From the NCBI RefSeq assembly GCF_944327235.1, contig NZ_CALVHE010000013.1, positions 1 through 42,492 on the forward strand: 42,492 bases of DNA, read 5' to 3'. This DNA is from an uncultured Desulfovibrio sp. (GTDB lineage: Bacteria > Desulfobacterota > Desulfovibrionia > Desulfovibrionales > Desulfovibrionaceae). The notes beneath the pieces are model-generated. The model ran no database searches. It worked only from the letters and a program-made list of their open reading frames with translations, and was not told where the DNA came from. A program made the translations under genes and the position numbers. Shown here piece by piece: positions 32,209 through 39,965 of this stretch. How positions within the stretch are numbered: position 1 is the stretch's first letter; every line of letters starts with the position of its first letter.

Positions 32209-33273
32209 ATGACCACGGAACGCTCCAAAGCCTACAGGGAAGCCGGCGTCGACATCGAAGCGGGCAACAATCTCGTGAGCCGCATCAAGCATCTTGTTTC
32301 CAGCACCCACACCAAGGGCGTCATTTCCGATATCGGCGGCTTCGGCGGCCTGTTCCGCCCCGAACTCAGCGGCATGAGCGATCCCGTCCTGGTCTCGGGC
32401 ACGGACGGCGTGGGCACCAAGCTCAAGCTGGCCTTTGCTTTCAACAAACACGATACCGTGGGCATCGACCTCGTTGCCATGAGCGTCAACGACATCCTGG
32501 TGCAGGGCGCGCTGCCGCTCTTTTTCCTCGACTACTTCGCCACCGGGCGACTGGATGTGGAAACGGCCCATACGGTCATCAGCGGCATCGCTGAGGGCTG
32601 CCGTCAGGCGGGCTGCGCCCTCCTCGGCGGGGAAACGGCCGAAATGCCCGGCATGTACGGCGACGGAGAATACGACCTTGCCGGCTTCTGCGTGGGCATC
32701 GTGGACAATGCCAAGCTGGTGGACGGATCGAGCATCCGCGTGGGCGACCACATCGTGGGCATCTCCTCTTCCGGCCTCCACTCCAACGGCTTCTCACTGG
32801 CGCGCAAGGTGCTGGAACAGAGCGGCCTCAAGGCGGACGATCCCTTCCCCGGGGCCGACGGCGCGCTGGTACGCGACGTGCTCATGACGCCCACCGTCAT
32901 CTATGTGGACACGGTACGGCAGCTGCTGCGGGACATCGACGTGCGCGGCATGGCCCACATCACGGGCGGCGGATTCTACGACAATATCCCCCGCGTGCTG
33001 CCCACGCAGGTGGAGGCCCGCATCACCTTCGGTTCCTGGGACATGCCCCCGGTCTTCACCTGGCTGCACGAGGCGGGCGGTCTGTCCTGGCCGGAGATCC
33101 TCCAGATCTTCAATGCCGGTATCGGCTACGTGCTCATCCTGCCGCCAGATCAGGTCGAGGAGACCATCAGCCGCATCCGGGCAGGCAAGCAGGGCCTCAA
33201 GGCCTGGGACATCGGCACCATCGCCATGCGCAACGGCGGCGGGGAACAGGTCGTCATGCAGTTCCCGGACTAG
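32209..33273 (+). CDS. purM: Phosphoribosylformylglycinamidine cyclo-ligase PurM
   Basis: 354 residues from ATG 32209, with AAGGAGG at 32197-32203. Conserved motifs are AGVDIEAGNNLVSRIK, VSGTDGVGTKLKLA (ATP/metal), DLVAMSVNDILVQGALPLFF, LLGGETAEMPGMY, GLHSNGFSLARK and HITGGGFYDNIPRVLP. It makes aminoimidazole ribotide in purine synthesis from FGAM with ATP. It is monocistronic in appearance and divergent from the secreted repeat gene. A repeat cluster and then a terminator 450 bases further on follow it. Confidence 0.97.
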   Translation: MTTERSKAYREAGVDIEAGNNLVSRIKHLVSSTHTKGVISDIGGFGGLFRPELSGMSDPVLVSGTDGVGTKLKLAFAFNKHDTVGIDLVAMSVNDILVQGALPLFFLDYFATGRLDVETAHTVISGIAEGCRQAGCALLGGETAEMPGMYGDGEYDLAGFCVGIVDNAKLVDGSSIRVGDHIVGISSSGLHSNGFSLARKVLEQSGLKADDPFPGADGALVRDVLMTPTVIYVDTVRQLLRDIDVRGMAHITGGGFYDNIPRVLPTQVEARITFGSWDMPPVFTWLHEAGGLSWPEILQIFNAGIGYVLILPPDQVEETISRIRAGKQGLKAWDIGTIAMRNGGGEQVVMQFPD

Positions 33274-33420
33274 GGCTTGTCAACACAAATTTTACAAGCA
33301 ATTTCGACAGATAAGAAAAAAAACAAACCGCTCTCGCCCCATTTTTCTTTGAGCGGGGAGCCTCGTGCCCCCGGTTCTTCCCTCAGTAAAAGCGCGCTGA
33401 GGAAGGGATGGAGGGCTTGG

Positions 33421-33541
33421 AGGGAGGCAAAACGCGAGGTGGCGGCACAGCTCCGCCCGGCCATGACCAAGCGGGAAAAGCACATTTTTCCCGACAGGCC
33501 GTATGGTTTGACGCGCGAAGCGATTCAAACTGAAAATATTC
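33421..33541 (-). repeat. Interspersed repeat type 1, copy 4 (reverse)
   Basis: Read on the - strand, it contains CAAACCATACGGCCTGTCG and GGCCGGGCGGAGCTGTGCC as in the other copies. The far end (below about 33421) has diverged and lacks the AAAACGCTCT terminus. It lies directly beside a type 2 copy, in the order type 2 then type 1 on the - strand. Confidence 0.75.
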
Positions 33542-33542
33542 T

Positions 33543-33694
33543 TAGAGCAATTCCACATTGAAAATCTGGATTGCTCTGGTAGTCGCGAGAGCGGCTACCC
33601 GCAACCGAACACACGGGAAAACCACGCTTTTTCCGTAGTGTGAGGGCAGCGTCAGCATGGGAATTGGACACGATTTCAATGCTGATCCGCTTTA
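33543..33694 (-). repeat. Interspersed repeat type 2, copy 2 (reverse)
   Basis: Reverse complement of 27569-27719 with few changes. Two stem positions are mismatched here (CCAGATT against AATGTGG, and GGTAGCCGC against GCGACTACC), so the hairpins are slightly decayed. The ends are TAAAGCGGAT and ATTGCTCTAAG. Confidence 0.82.
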
Positions 33695-33720
33695 GGGATA
33701 CGACACCACGCTACGATACG

Positions 33721-33750
33721 GGAGCCTTCCGGCGGGAGGCTCCTTTTTTT
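33721..33750 (+). terminator. Rho-independent terminator upstream of the deacylase gene
   Basis: GGAGCCT (33721-33727) pairs with AGGCTCC (33737-33743) and is followed by seven T (33744-33750). It is the first clear terminator after purM and closes the repeat-filled gap 33274-33720. The stretch 33751-33951 shows no further recognisable signal. Confidence 0.8.
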
Positions 33751-33951
33751 GTCCACGAGGATCGACGACATGCCGCCCCCTTTTCGCTCGACCTTCGGGC
33801 GGGAGTCTGGCATCCTGAAGCCGGTCCCCGCCCTGTCTGCCAGAGCGCGGGCACGGCTTCGGCCGTGGAATATCCCTCACGACCGGGACGCCTCCGCCCG
33901 CCGCGGAGCTGTCCCTTACCGGTTGGCGCCCAGAGCGCCGGGAGTCCTCCC

Positions 33952-34461
33952 ATGCAACCCCTGCTCGATATCCTGCGCTCCATGCTGGAGCAGCACAAGG
34001 CCGATTACGAGATCCTGTCGCACAACCGCCCCCTGATCTCCAAGGATGACGCCGCCCGCGTCTTTGATCTGGTCAAGGCCGCGCCGGTATTCATCCTGGA
34101 AGCGGACGGCGAACTGGTCGCCCTGCTGGCCAGCGCCGCCCGGGGACGCATAGACCTCAAGGCCCTGCGTCAGGATGTGGGCTATGCCTCACTGCGTCCC
34201 GCCCCGGAGGAGGACCTGCTGATCCGCACGGGCTGCGCGCCGGGCCGCGTGCCGCTGGTGGGCCACGGCCTGCCGGTCATCTTCGACGAGGTGCTGCTGC
34301 GCCACGACTATGTGTACGGAAAGACGGGCGACGTGCTGCATACCCTCAAGATCAGGCCGCTGGATCTGATGCGCCTGTGCAATGTGGTCAAGGTCTGGCC
34401 CGATCCGCAGGGAGCCCCCGCCGGTCGCATGGCTGAAGCCACCTTCGGCGGCAAAGCCTGA
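33952..34461 (+). CDS. YbaK/ProX-type aminoacyl-tRNA deacylase domain protein
   Basis: 169 residues from ATG 33952, with GGAG eight bases upstream. Family features are LEQHKADYEILSHNRPLISK at the N-terminus, FILEADGELVALLASAARGR, IDLKALRQDVGYASL, and the conserved TGCAPGRVPLVGHGLPVIF loop, near residues 94-112, that shapes the pocket. Proteins of this fold remove wrong amino acids from tRNA (proline or cysteine-tRNA(Pro) editing). The exact specificity cannot be told from the sequence. It is convergent with the diguanylate cyclase. Confidence 0.85.
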   Translation: MQPLLDILRSMLEQHKADYEILSHNRPLISKDDAARVFDLVKAAPVFILEADGELVALLASAARGRIDLKALRQDVGYASLRPAPEEDLLIRTGCAPGRVPLVGHGLPVIFDEVLLRHDYVYGKTGDVLHTLKIRPLDLMRLCNVVKVWPDPQGAPAGRMAEATFGGKA

Positions 34462-34463
34462 TT

Positions 34464-34489
34464 TAGGGCGTTTTGCCGTTGAAAAAGGC
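34464..34489 (-). repeat. Terminal fragment of the type 1 repeat
   Basis: The reverse complement reads CCTTTTTCAACGGCAAAACG then CCCTAAA, matching the right end of type 1 elements. It starts two bases after the deacylase stop and forms one arm of the following terminator. Confidence 0.6.
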
Positions 34490-34516
34490 AGAGCGCGGGA
34501 CGCGGCTCTGCCTTTC
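34484..34516. terminator. Bidirectional terminator, deacylase and diguanylate cyclase
   Basis: An 11-bp stem AAAGGCAGAGC (34484-34494) and GCTCTGCCTTT (34505-34515), with an A run before it and a short T run after it. It lies between two convergent genes and partly overlaps the type 1 repeat fragment. Confidence 0.75.
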
Positions 34517-34549
34517 TCCGAGAAAACCCCTCGGTTGCGAGGACAGGGC

Positions 34550-36013
34550 TCAGGACATGAGCGGCGGCAGCGGCGTGGCCTGCACCTGACTGTAGCTGCT
34601 GATGCGGTTGCGCCCACAGCGCTTGGAGGCGTACAGGGCGATGTCCGCGCAGCTGTAGAGCTTGCGGAACACCCCGCCGTCCGGCGGCGCGGCGCATATG
34701 CCTATGCTGGCCGTGACGCCGTAGCCATGCAGCAGCGTATCGTCGCGGATGGCAGCCAAGAGCTGCTCCATATACGGGAGCCCTTCGTCCGACGTGGCGT
34801 GGCCCGGCAGGAACACAAGGAACTCATCCCCGCCGAGCCGGGCGCAGAGGGCGTTTTCCGGCAAGGCGGACCGCAGGATATCACCGACCTGAGCGATGAC
34901 GCTGTCTCCGGCGGGGTGCCCGTATTCGTCGTTGACATGCTTGAAATTGTCGAGATCGAATACCGCCAGCATCCCCTTGCCGTTGGCGGCAAGCTCCGCA
35001 TCCATCCGGCTTTCAAAGGCGGTACGGTTCAGCAGACCGGTAAGTCTGTCCGTACGGGCTTCCCGCGCCAGATCGTCCATGCGCCGGGCAAAGATCCCCC
35101 GCATGGAAACGACGGTGAACGCCATGCTCAGGATGAAGAAGATCCCCAGCCGGACAAAGAGGTTGCGCATGGCCTCCGCGCCACCGGAGAAGTCCAGCGG
35201 CAAGTCCTTGCCGGAGATGGCCGTGGCTACGCGCCAGCCGTTGAAAGGGAGATTGCCCACGCACAGGTAGACCTTGCGCCCTGCGGAATCGGTGACCGGA
35301 GCCACCCAGGCGTTTTCCGCCAAAAGCGAGGGATGTTCCGAGGGCATGTACTGCCGGTAGAGTTCCAGGAAATAGCTCGTGACATCAGGCCCGCCCGGAG
35401 GCGCGCCGATGAGCTTGCCGGCCTCATTGAGCAGGATGACCCCCTCAGTGGACAGGGAACTCGTCAGCTGGAAAAAGGCCGTGAAATGAGCACGGCGGTA
35501 GATGGCCCCCACACAGCCGATGATCCGGTTCTCCTGCATGATGGGCGCGGCAAGCACGATATAGGATTCGCCGCTCGCATCTTCGAGCAGATGCGACACG
35601 ATGGCCCGTCCGTTCATGACGTGCCGAAAATAGGGATGCGCCAGCACATCAAGAGGCAGAGCGGCTTGTCCCCAGGCCCGTCCGTTGACGTCGGCCACAA
35701 AAAAATTGTCGGCCATGATGCGGCCTTCGCAGAAGCGCAGGCTATCCCGGCCAAGCTCCTGCCCGTCCCCCTGAGCGATGTCCTGCGCGATCATGTGCAT
35801 CCCCAGCAAGCGGTACTGGAAATGCGAGGCGACTTCATGCGCCTGGTCCAGCACACCACGCTTGAGGAAGAGACTGATGTTGTGCACCATGGTCTCTTCC
35901 CTCTCCTGGATGAACGAGAAGATGGTCCAGCCGATGCCGCACATCAGCAAGAGGATGTAGGCCATGACCGTCAACATGGCACGTCGGGGCTGACCGAACA
36001 GATGGCTCAGCAT
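34550..36013 (-). CDS. Membrane diguanylate cyclase with periplasmic sensor
   Basis: 487 residues from ATG 36013, with GGAGGAAG just upstream; a longer frame to 36046 lacks a ribosome site. Membrane segment 1 is at about 13-34 (MLTVMAYILLLMCGIGWTIF), a Cache-like periplasmic sensor spans about 35-285, and membrane segment 2 lies near 295-315 (LGIFFILSMAFTVVSM). The GGDEF domain is at about 335-480, with DRLTGLLNRTAFESRMDAEL, FDLDNFKHVNDEYGHPAGD and the intact active site LGGDEF. The RxxD product-inhibition site expected just before GGDEF is absent. It makes cyclic di-GMP; no EAL domain is present. The sensed ligand is unknown. Confidence 0.92.
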   Translation of the reverse strand: MLSHLFGQPRRAMLTVMAYILLLMCGIGWTIFSFIQEREETMVHNISLFLKRGVLDQAHEVASHFQYRLLGMHMIAQDIAQGDGQELGRDSLRFCEGRIMADNFFVADVNGRAWGQAALPLDVLAHPYFRHVMNGRAIVSHLLEDASGESYIVLAAPIMQENRIIGCVGAIYRRAHFTAFFQLTSSLSTEGVILLNEAGKLIGAPPGGPDVTSYFLELYRQYMPSEHPSLLAENAWVAPVTDSAGRKVYLCVGNLPFNGWRVATAISGKDLPLDFSGGAEAMRNLFVRLGIFFILSMAFTVVSMRGIFARRMDDLAREARTDRLTGLLNRTAFESRMDAELAANGKGMLAVFDLDNFKHVNDEYGHPAGDSVIAQVGDILRSALPENALCARLGGDEFLVFLPGHATSDEGLPYMEQLLAAIRDDTLLHGYGVTASIGICAAPPDGGVFRKLYSCADIALYASKRCGRNRISSYSQVQATPLPPLMS

Positions 36014-36256
36014 ATGTCTTCCTCCTCGCAGTTGCCGAAAAGGCAAACCGTCCCTGCCTTCAGTGGATATGTCGCCAGCTTACGCCGCCGGGCGTCAGCA
36101 AAGCGTTCGAACACTGCGGCTCGCAGGACGACCTTCGTTCCCTCTCACGCCTTACCGGCAGACAGACTGTGAAAAGAAGTCAAACCGCGACCGAAAACAT
36201 TACGCGCCATCACGAAGACGCCAAGCCGTCGCTGCCGGGACGCCGCCGCTCCCTTC

Positions 36257-36387
36257 GCTTTTTCCGGCCGCCATACAGCCTGTGACGCCTGACGTTTCGC
36301 GGAGAAACGCTGTTTTTCCGCCTTTTTTGGGCCGGGAGGCGCTGTAGCGCCGCCTCGTGTATCGCCTTTTCCATGACAAAACGCTCC
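36257..36387 (+). repeat. Interspersed repeat type 1, copy 5
   Basis: The left part (CCATACAGCCTGTGACG, GACGTTTCGCGG) is diverged. The right part (36330-36387: GGGCCGGGAGGCGCTGTAGC, ending GACAAAACGCTCC) is typical. It abuts type 2 copy 3 at CTCCAGAGC, so here type 2 follows type 1 rather than interrupting it. The gene-free stretch 36014-36599 otherwise shows no gene. Confidence 0.75.
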
Positions 36388-36538
36388 AGAGCGGATTCGC
36401 ATTGAAATTGAGTCCACTTTCCATGCAGACGCTGCCCTCACACTGCGGAAAAAGCGTGGTTTTTCCGTGTGTTCGGTTGCAGGTAGTCGCTCTTGCGACT
36501 ACCAGAGCAATCCACATTTTCAATGTGGAATTGCTCTA
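36388..36538 (+). repeat. Interspersed repeat type 2, copy 3
   Basis: A well-preserved copy with all three stems perfect: GGAAAAA/TTTTTCC, GGTAGTCGC/GCGACTACC, and AGAGCAATCCACATT with AATGTGGAATTGCTCT. It ends GCTCTA directly at the A run of the gcvPB terminator. Confidence 0.85.
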
Positions 36539-36573
36539 AAAAAAACGACGGCTGCCCCGTCGGAGCAGCCGTC
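36537..36573 (-). terminator. Terminator of the glycine cleavage operon
   Basis: On the - strand, GACGGCTGC (36573-36565) pairs with GCAGCCGTC (36555-36547) and is followed by a run of eight T (36545-36538). It lies 27 bases after the gcvPB stop. Confidence 0.9.
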
Positions 36574-36599
36574 AAGAGAGGATGGAGGAAAAGCCCGCG

Positions 36600-38057
36600 T
36601 CAGGCCATGTCCTCGGTCAGGATCATGTTGCGGGCGGCCGCGGTCTCGTCCAGCCGCCGCACGGGCAGGGACTGCGGCGCGGCGGCCAGTTTTTCGGGAT
36701 GCTCCCTGCCTTCGGCCACGATCTCCCGCAGGGCGTCCACGTATTCGTCCAGCGTTTCCTTGCTTTCGGTCTCCGTGGGTTCAGCCATGAGGCATTCCTT
36801 GACGATGAGCGGGAAATAGATGGTCGGGGCATGGATGCCGCGATCCAGCAGGCCCTTGGCGATGTCCAGCGCCCGCAGGCCCTCCGGAGCGGATGCCACG
36901 AATTCGTGGGCGCAGATGCGGTCAAAGGGGATGTCCAGCACATCTTCCAGCCGCTTGCGCAGATAGTTGGCGTTGAGCACCGCGTATTCGGAAGCGCGGG
37001 TCAGCCCGTTGCCGCCCAGACGCATCATGTAGGCCAGCGCCTTGGCCAGTACGGCAAAGCTGCCGTAGAACGGCCCGATATAGCCGATGGACTGGGGCAG
37101 GTCGAAATTGACGCGGTAGCTGTCGTCCTCGCGGCGTTCCACACGCGGCGCGGGCAGATAGGGCACGAGGCGTTCGCTCACGCCCACCGGTCCCGCGCCG
37201 GGACCGCCGCCGCCGTGCGGCGTGGAAAGGGTCTTGTGGACGTTGAGGTGCACCACGTCAAAGCCCACATCGCCCACGCGCATCTTGCCCATGATGGCGT
37301 TCATGTTCGCGCCGTCATAATAGAGCAGCGCGTCCACCTTGCGCAGTTCCTCGACGATCTCTGCCAGATGGGTCTCCATGAGTCCCAGCGTGTTGGGGCA
37401 GGTCATCATGAGGCCCGCCACATCGTCGGGATGGTCCGCGATGGCGCGGGCCAGCGCCTGCGGGTCCACCATGCCGTCCCGGGACTCGATGTTCACGATC
37501 TCGAAACCCGCCAGCACGGCCGAAGCGGGATTGGTGCCGTGCGCCGAATCGGGGATGAGCATCTTGGTGCGCTTGCGGCCCCTGGCCTTGTGATAGGCCG
37601 CGATGAGCTTGACGCCCGTGAACTCGCCGTTGGCCCCGGCCATGGGCTGCAGGGTGAAGGCTTTCATGCCGGTCAGTTCGCAGAGCCAGCGTTCGGCATC
37701 GTAGAGCACCTGCAGGGCCCCCTGCGCGCAGGCCGCGCCGCGGCCGAGCTGGGCCAGCATCGGATGCAGACGCGTGAAGCCGGGCAATCCGGCCACCTGT
37801 TCCGTGAACTTGGGGTTATACTTCATGGTGCAGGAGCCGAGCGGATAGAAATTGGCGTCCACACTGTAATTGCGGCGCGAAAGCGCGGTGAAGTGGCGCA
37901 CCACATCGAGCTCGGAGCACTCCGGCAAACGGGGAGGCTGCTTGCGCAGCAGCTCGGCGGGCAGCATATCCGCCGCGCGGGGAGCGTTCTCCGCCGGTTC
38001 CAGCACAAGGTTTTCCGCATGTCGGCCGCTTACGGATTTGGCAAAGATGGTTTTCAC
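36600..38057 (-). CDS. gcvPB: Glycine dehydrogenase (decarboxylating) subunit 2
   Basis: 485 residues from GTG 38057, which overlaps the gcvPA stop (GTGA) and has GGAGG upstream. Motifs: NFYPLGSCTMKYNPK, LTGMKAFTLQPMAGANGE, IPDSAHGTNPASA, YYDGANMNAIMGK, and the pyridoxal-phosphate lysine in HLNVHKTLSTPHGGGGPG. With GcvPA it forms the heteromeric P protein that decarboxylates glycine and loads the aminomethyl group on GcvH. It is the last gene of the operon. Confidence 0.96.
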   Translation of the reverse strand: MKTIFAKSVSGRHAENLVLEPAENAPRAADMLPAELLRKQPPRLPECSELDVVRHFTALSRRNYSVDANFYPLGSCTMKYNPKFTEQVAGLPGFTRLHPMLAQLGRGAACAQGALQVLYDAERWLCELTGMKAFTLQPMAGANGEFTGVKLIAAYHKARGRKRTKMLIPDSAHGTNPASAVLAGFEIVNIESRDGMVDPQALARAIADHPDDVAGLMMTCPNTLGLMETHLAEIVEELRKVDALLYYDGANMNAIMGKMRVGDVGFDVVHLNVHKTLSTPHGGGGPGAGPVGVSERLVPYLPAPRVERREDDSYRVNFDLPQSIGYIGPFYGSFAVLAKALAYMMRLGGNGLTRASEYAVLNANYLRKRLEDVLDIPFDRICAHEFVASAPEGLRALDIAKGLLDRGIHAPTIYFPLIVKECLMAEPTETESKETLDEYVDALREIVAEGREHPEKLAAAPQSLPVRRLDETAAARNMILTEDMA

Positions 38058-39385
38058 AGCAGGCCTCCGATGGTTTCGGCAAGGAAGCCGATCTGCTGGC
38101 GGGTGTTGTTTTCCGTGCAGGCCAGCAGCAGGACGTCGTCCATGAAGTTGTAGTAGCGGCTCACGGGGAAGCCGGGCACGCAATTATAGGAAATAAGCGT
38201 GTTGACGACCTTTTCCGCCGGGATGGGCAGACGCAGGGCCACCTCGTTGCCGTAGGGCGCCGTATTGAGCAGGGTCACGCCGCGCAGAGCGGTGAGGCGT
38301 TCCACGGCGTAGCGGGTGAGCGCCATGTTGTGCTCGGCCACCTGCGCCAGCCCCCGCGGGCCCATGAGGGAAAGATAGATGAGCGAACGCAGGGCGCACA
38401 GGGCCTGATTGGAGCAGATGTTGGACGTGGCCTTGGCGCGGCGGATGTGCTGCTCGCGGGCCTGCAGGGTCAGCACATAGCCGGTCTTGCCGTCCACATC
38501 CTGCGTACGACCGGCGATGCGGCCGGGGAACTGGCGGATATGCTCCTTGCGGCAGGCCATGATGCCCAGATAGGGGCCGCCGAAGCCCAGCGGCTGGCCG
38601 AGGCTCTGCCCTTCGGCCACGGCGATGTCCGCCCCCATCTCGCCCGGCGTCTTGAGCACGGACTGCATGACGGGATAGACGGAGATGATGCCCAGCGCCT
38701 TCTTGCTGCGGGCATGGGCGAAAAGCTCGCTGAAATCGTCCACCACGCCGAAGAAGTTGGGGTTCTGCACCACCACGGCCGCGCACTGGTCGGTGATGGC
38801 GGCCATGAGGGCCTGCTTGTCGCTCGTGCCGTTGCGCTGCGGCACCACGCGCACGTCCACGTCCAGATCGGAGGTATAGGTGCCGAGCTGCACGCGCCAG
38901 ATGGGATTGACGCATTCATCCACCACGATGAGCTTGCGGCGGCTCACCCGCACAGCCGTCATGCAGGCTTCAAAAAGGGCCGACCCGCCGTCGTAGACCG
39001 AGGCGTTGGCGCAGTCCATGTCCAGCAGGCGGCAGACGGCCGTCTGGTATTCAAAGATGGCCTGGAGCGTGCCCTGCGAGCATTCGGCCTGATAGGGGGT
39101 GTAGGCGGTATAGAATTCGCTGCGGCCGCTCAGGGCGTCCACGGCGGCGGGGATCTTGTGCGCGTAGAAGCCCGCCCCCAGGAAGGACACCATCTCCGTC
39201 CGGTTCCTGGCGGCAAGGTTCTCAAAGTAGCCGCAGACGGCGGCCTCGCTCAGCCCTTTGGGCAGGTTGAAGTGCGCGGGACGCATCTGCTGCGGGATGT
39301 CCGCAAACAGGTCGTCCAGCGTGCGCACACCGATGACGGACAGCATCTCCGCCGTCTCGCCCGGGGTGTGGGGGATGAAAGGCAT
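38054..39385 (-). CDS. gcvPA: Glycine dehydrogenase (decarboxylating) subunit 1
   Basis: 443 residues, ATG 39385 with AGGAGG upstream. It begins PFIPHTPGETAEMLSVIGV, typical of the subunit, with FLGAGFYAHKIPAAVD, YTPYQAECSQGTLQAIFEYQ, and FGGPYLGIMACRKEHIRQFP. It partners with GcvPB; the split P protein is common in many bacteria and archaea, unlike the single-chain enteric form. Between gcvH and gcvPA a GGCCGCC/GGCGGCC hairpin (39410-39435) could tune relative expression. Confidence 0.96.
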   Translation of the reverse strand: MPFIPHTPGETAEMLSVIGVRTLDDLFADIPQQMRPAHFNLPKGLSEAAVCGYFENLAARNRTEMVSFLGAGFYAHKIPAAVDALSGRSEFYTAYTPYQAECSQGTLQAIFEYQTAVCRLLDMDCANASVYDGGSALFEACMTAVRVSRRKLIVVDECVNPIWRVQLGTYTSDLDVDVRVVPQRNGTSDKQALMAAITDQCAAVVVQNPNFFGVVDDFSELFAHARSKKALGIISVYPVMQSVLKTPGEMGADIAVAEGQSLGQPLGFGGPYLGIMACRKEHIRQFPGRIAGRTQDVDGKTGYVLTLQAREQHIRRAKATSNICSNQALCALRSLIYLSLMGPRGLAQVAEHNMALTRYAVERLTALRGVTLLNTAPYGNEVALRLPIPAEKVVNTLISYNCVPGFPVSRYYNFMDDVLLLACTENNTRQQIGFLAETIGGLL

Positions 39386-39444
39386 GGTGGACCTCCTGAA
39401 AACGCGGCAGGCCGCCCGTCCTGCGACAGGCGGCCCGGCCTCGG

Positions 39445-39828
39445 CTAGTGCTGTTCGTTCTTGCAGTGTTCTTCGTAGGCGGCCGCATCCATGAGCCCTT
39501 CCGGCTTGCCGGAAAGTTTCACCTTGATGAGCCAGCCGTCCCCGAAGGCGTCGGCATTGATCTTTTCCGGCGCATCGGCCAGCGCCTCATTGACGGCGAT
39601 CACCTCGCCGTTGACCGGCGAGATGAGATCGCTGGCGGCCTTCACCGACTCCACGGAACCGAAGTCGCTGTCGGCGCTCACGCTGTCCCCCACGGCGGGC
39701 AGATCCACATAGGTGATGTCACCGAGGCTTTCCTGAGCGAAATGGGTGATGCCCACCACGGCTTCCTCGCCCTGGATCTTCACCCATTCATGGCTGGCGC
39801 TGTACAGCAGATCGGCAGGATTGGACAT
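39445..39828 (-). CDS. gcvH: Glycine cleavage system H protein
   Basis: 127 residues from ATG 39828 (GGAGG five bases upstream; a longer frame to 39900 has no ribosome site). It contains SASHEWVKIQGEEAVVGITH, a lipoyl-attachment site GSVESVKAASDLISPVNGEV (Lys 63) and INADAFGDGWLIKV. It carries the aminomethyl group between P and T proteins. The lipoyl group may be attached by the LplA encoded in the same operon. Confidence 0.96.
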   Translation of the reverse strand: MSNPADLLYSASHEWVKIQGEEAVVGITHFAQESLGDITYVDLPAVGDSVSADSDFGSVESVKAASDLISPVNGEVIAVNEALADAPEKINADAFGDGWLIKVKLSGKPEGLMDAAAYEEHCKNEQH

Positions 39829-39920
39829 GATTTCCTCCATGCAAAATTGGTTCACGGGCGCTGACGCGCCCAGATTGTGACGATCGACGCCGCAAGGCAT
39901 GTCTGCCCCGGCGCGCGGCG

Positions 39921-39965
39921 CGCGGCCGCCTCGCGTTTTACCTTTTTCAGCGGCAAAACGCTCTA
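39921..39965 (+). repeat. Terminal fragment of the type 1 repeat at the gcvT end
   Basis: GGCCGCCTCGCG, then CCTTTTTCAGCGGCAAAACG and CTCTA, match the right end of type 1. The last CTA (39963-39965) is the complement of the gcvT stop TAG, as at the AMIN gene. Confidence 0.65.

Noticed and set aside
33277..33561. Small + strand open frame after purM
   Set aside because: It overlaps the reverse type 1 repeat and has no ribosome site; similar frames appear wherever the repeat occurs.
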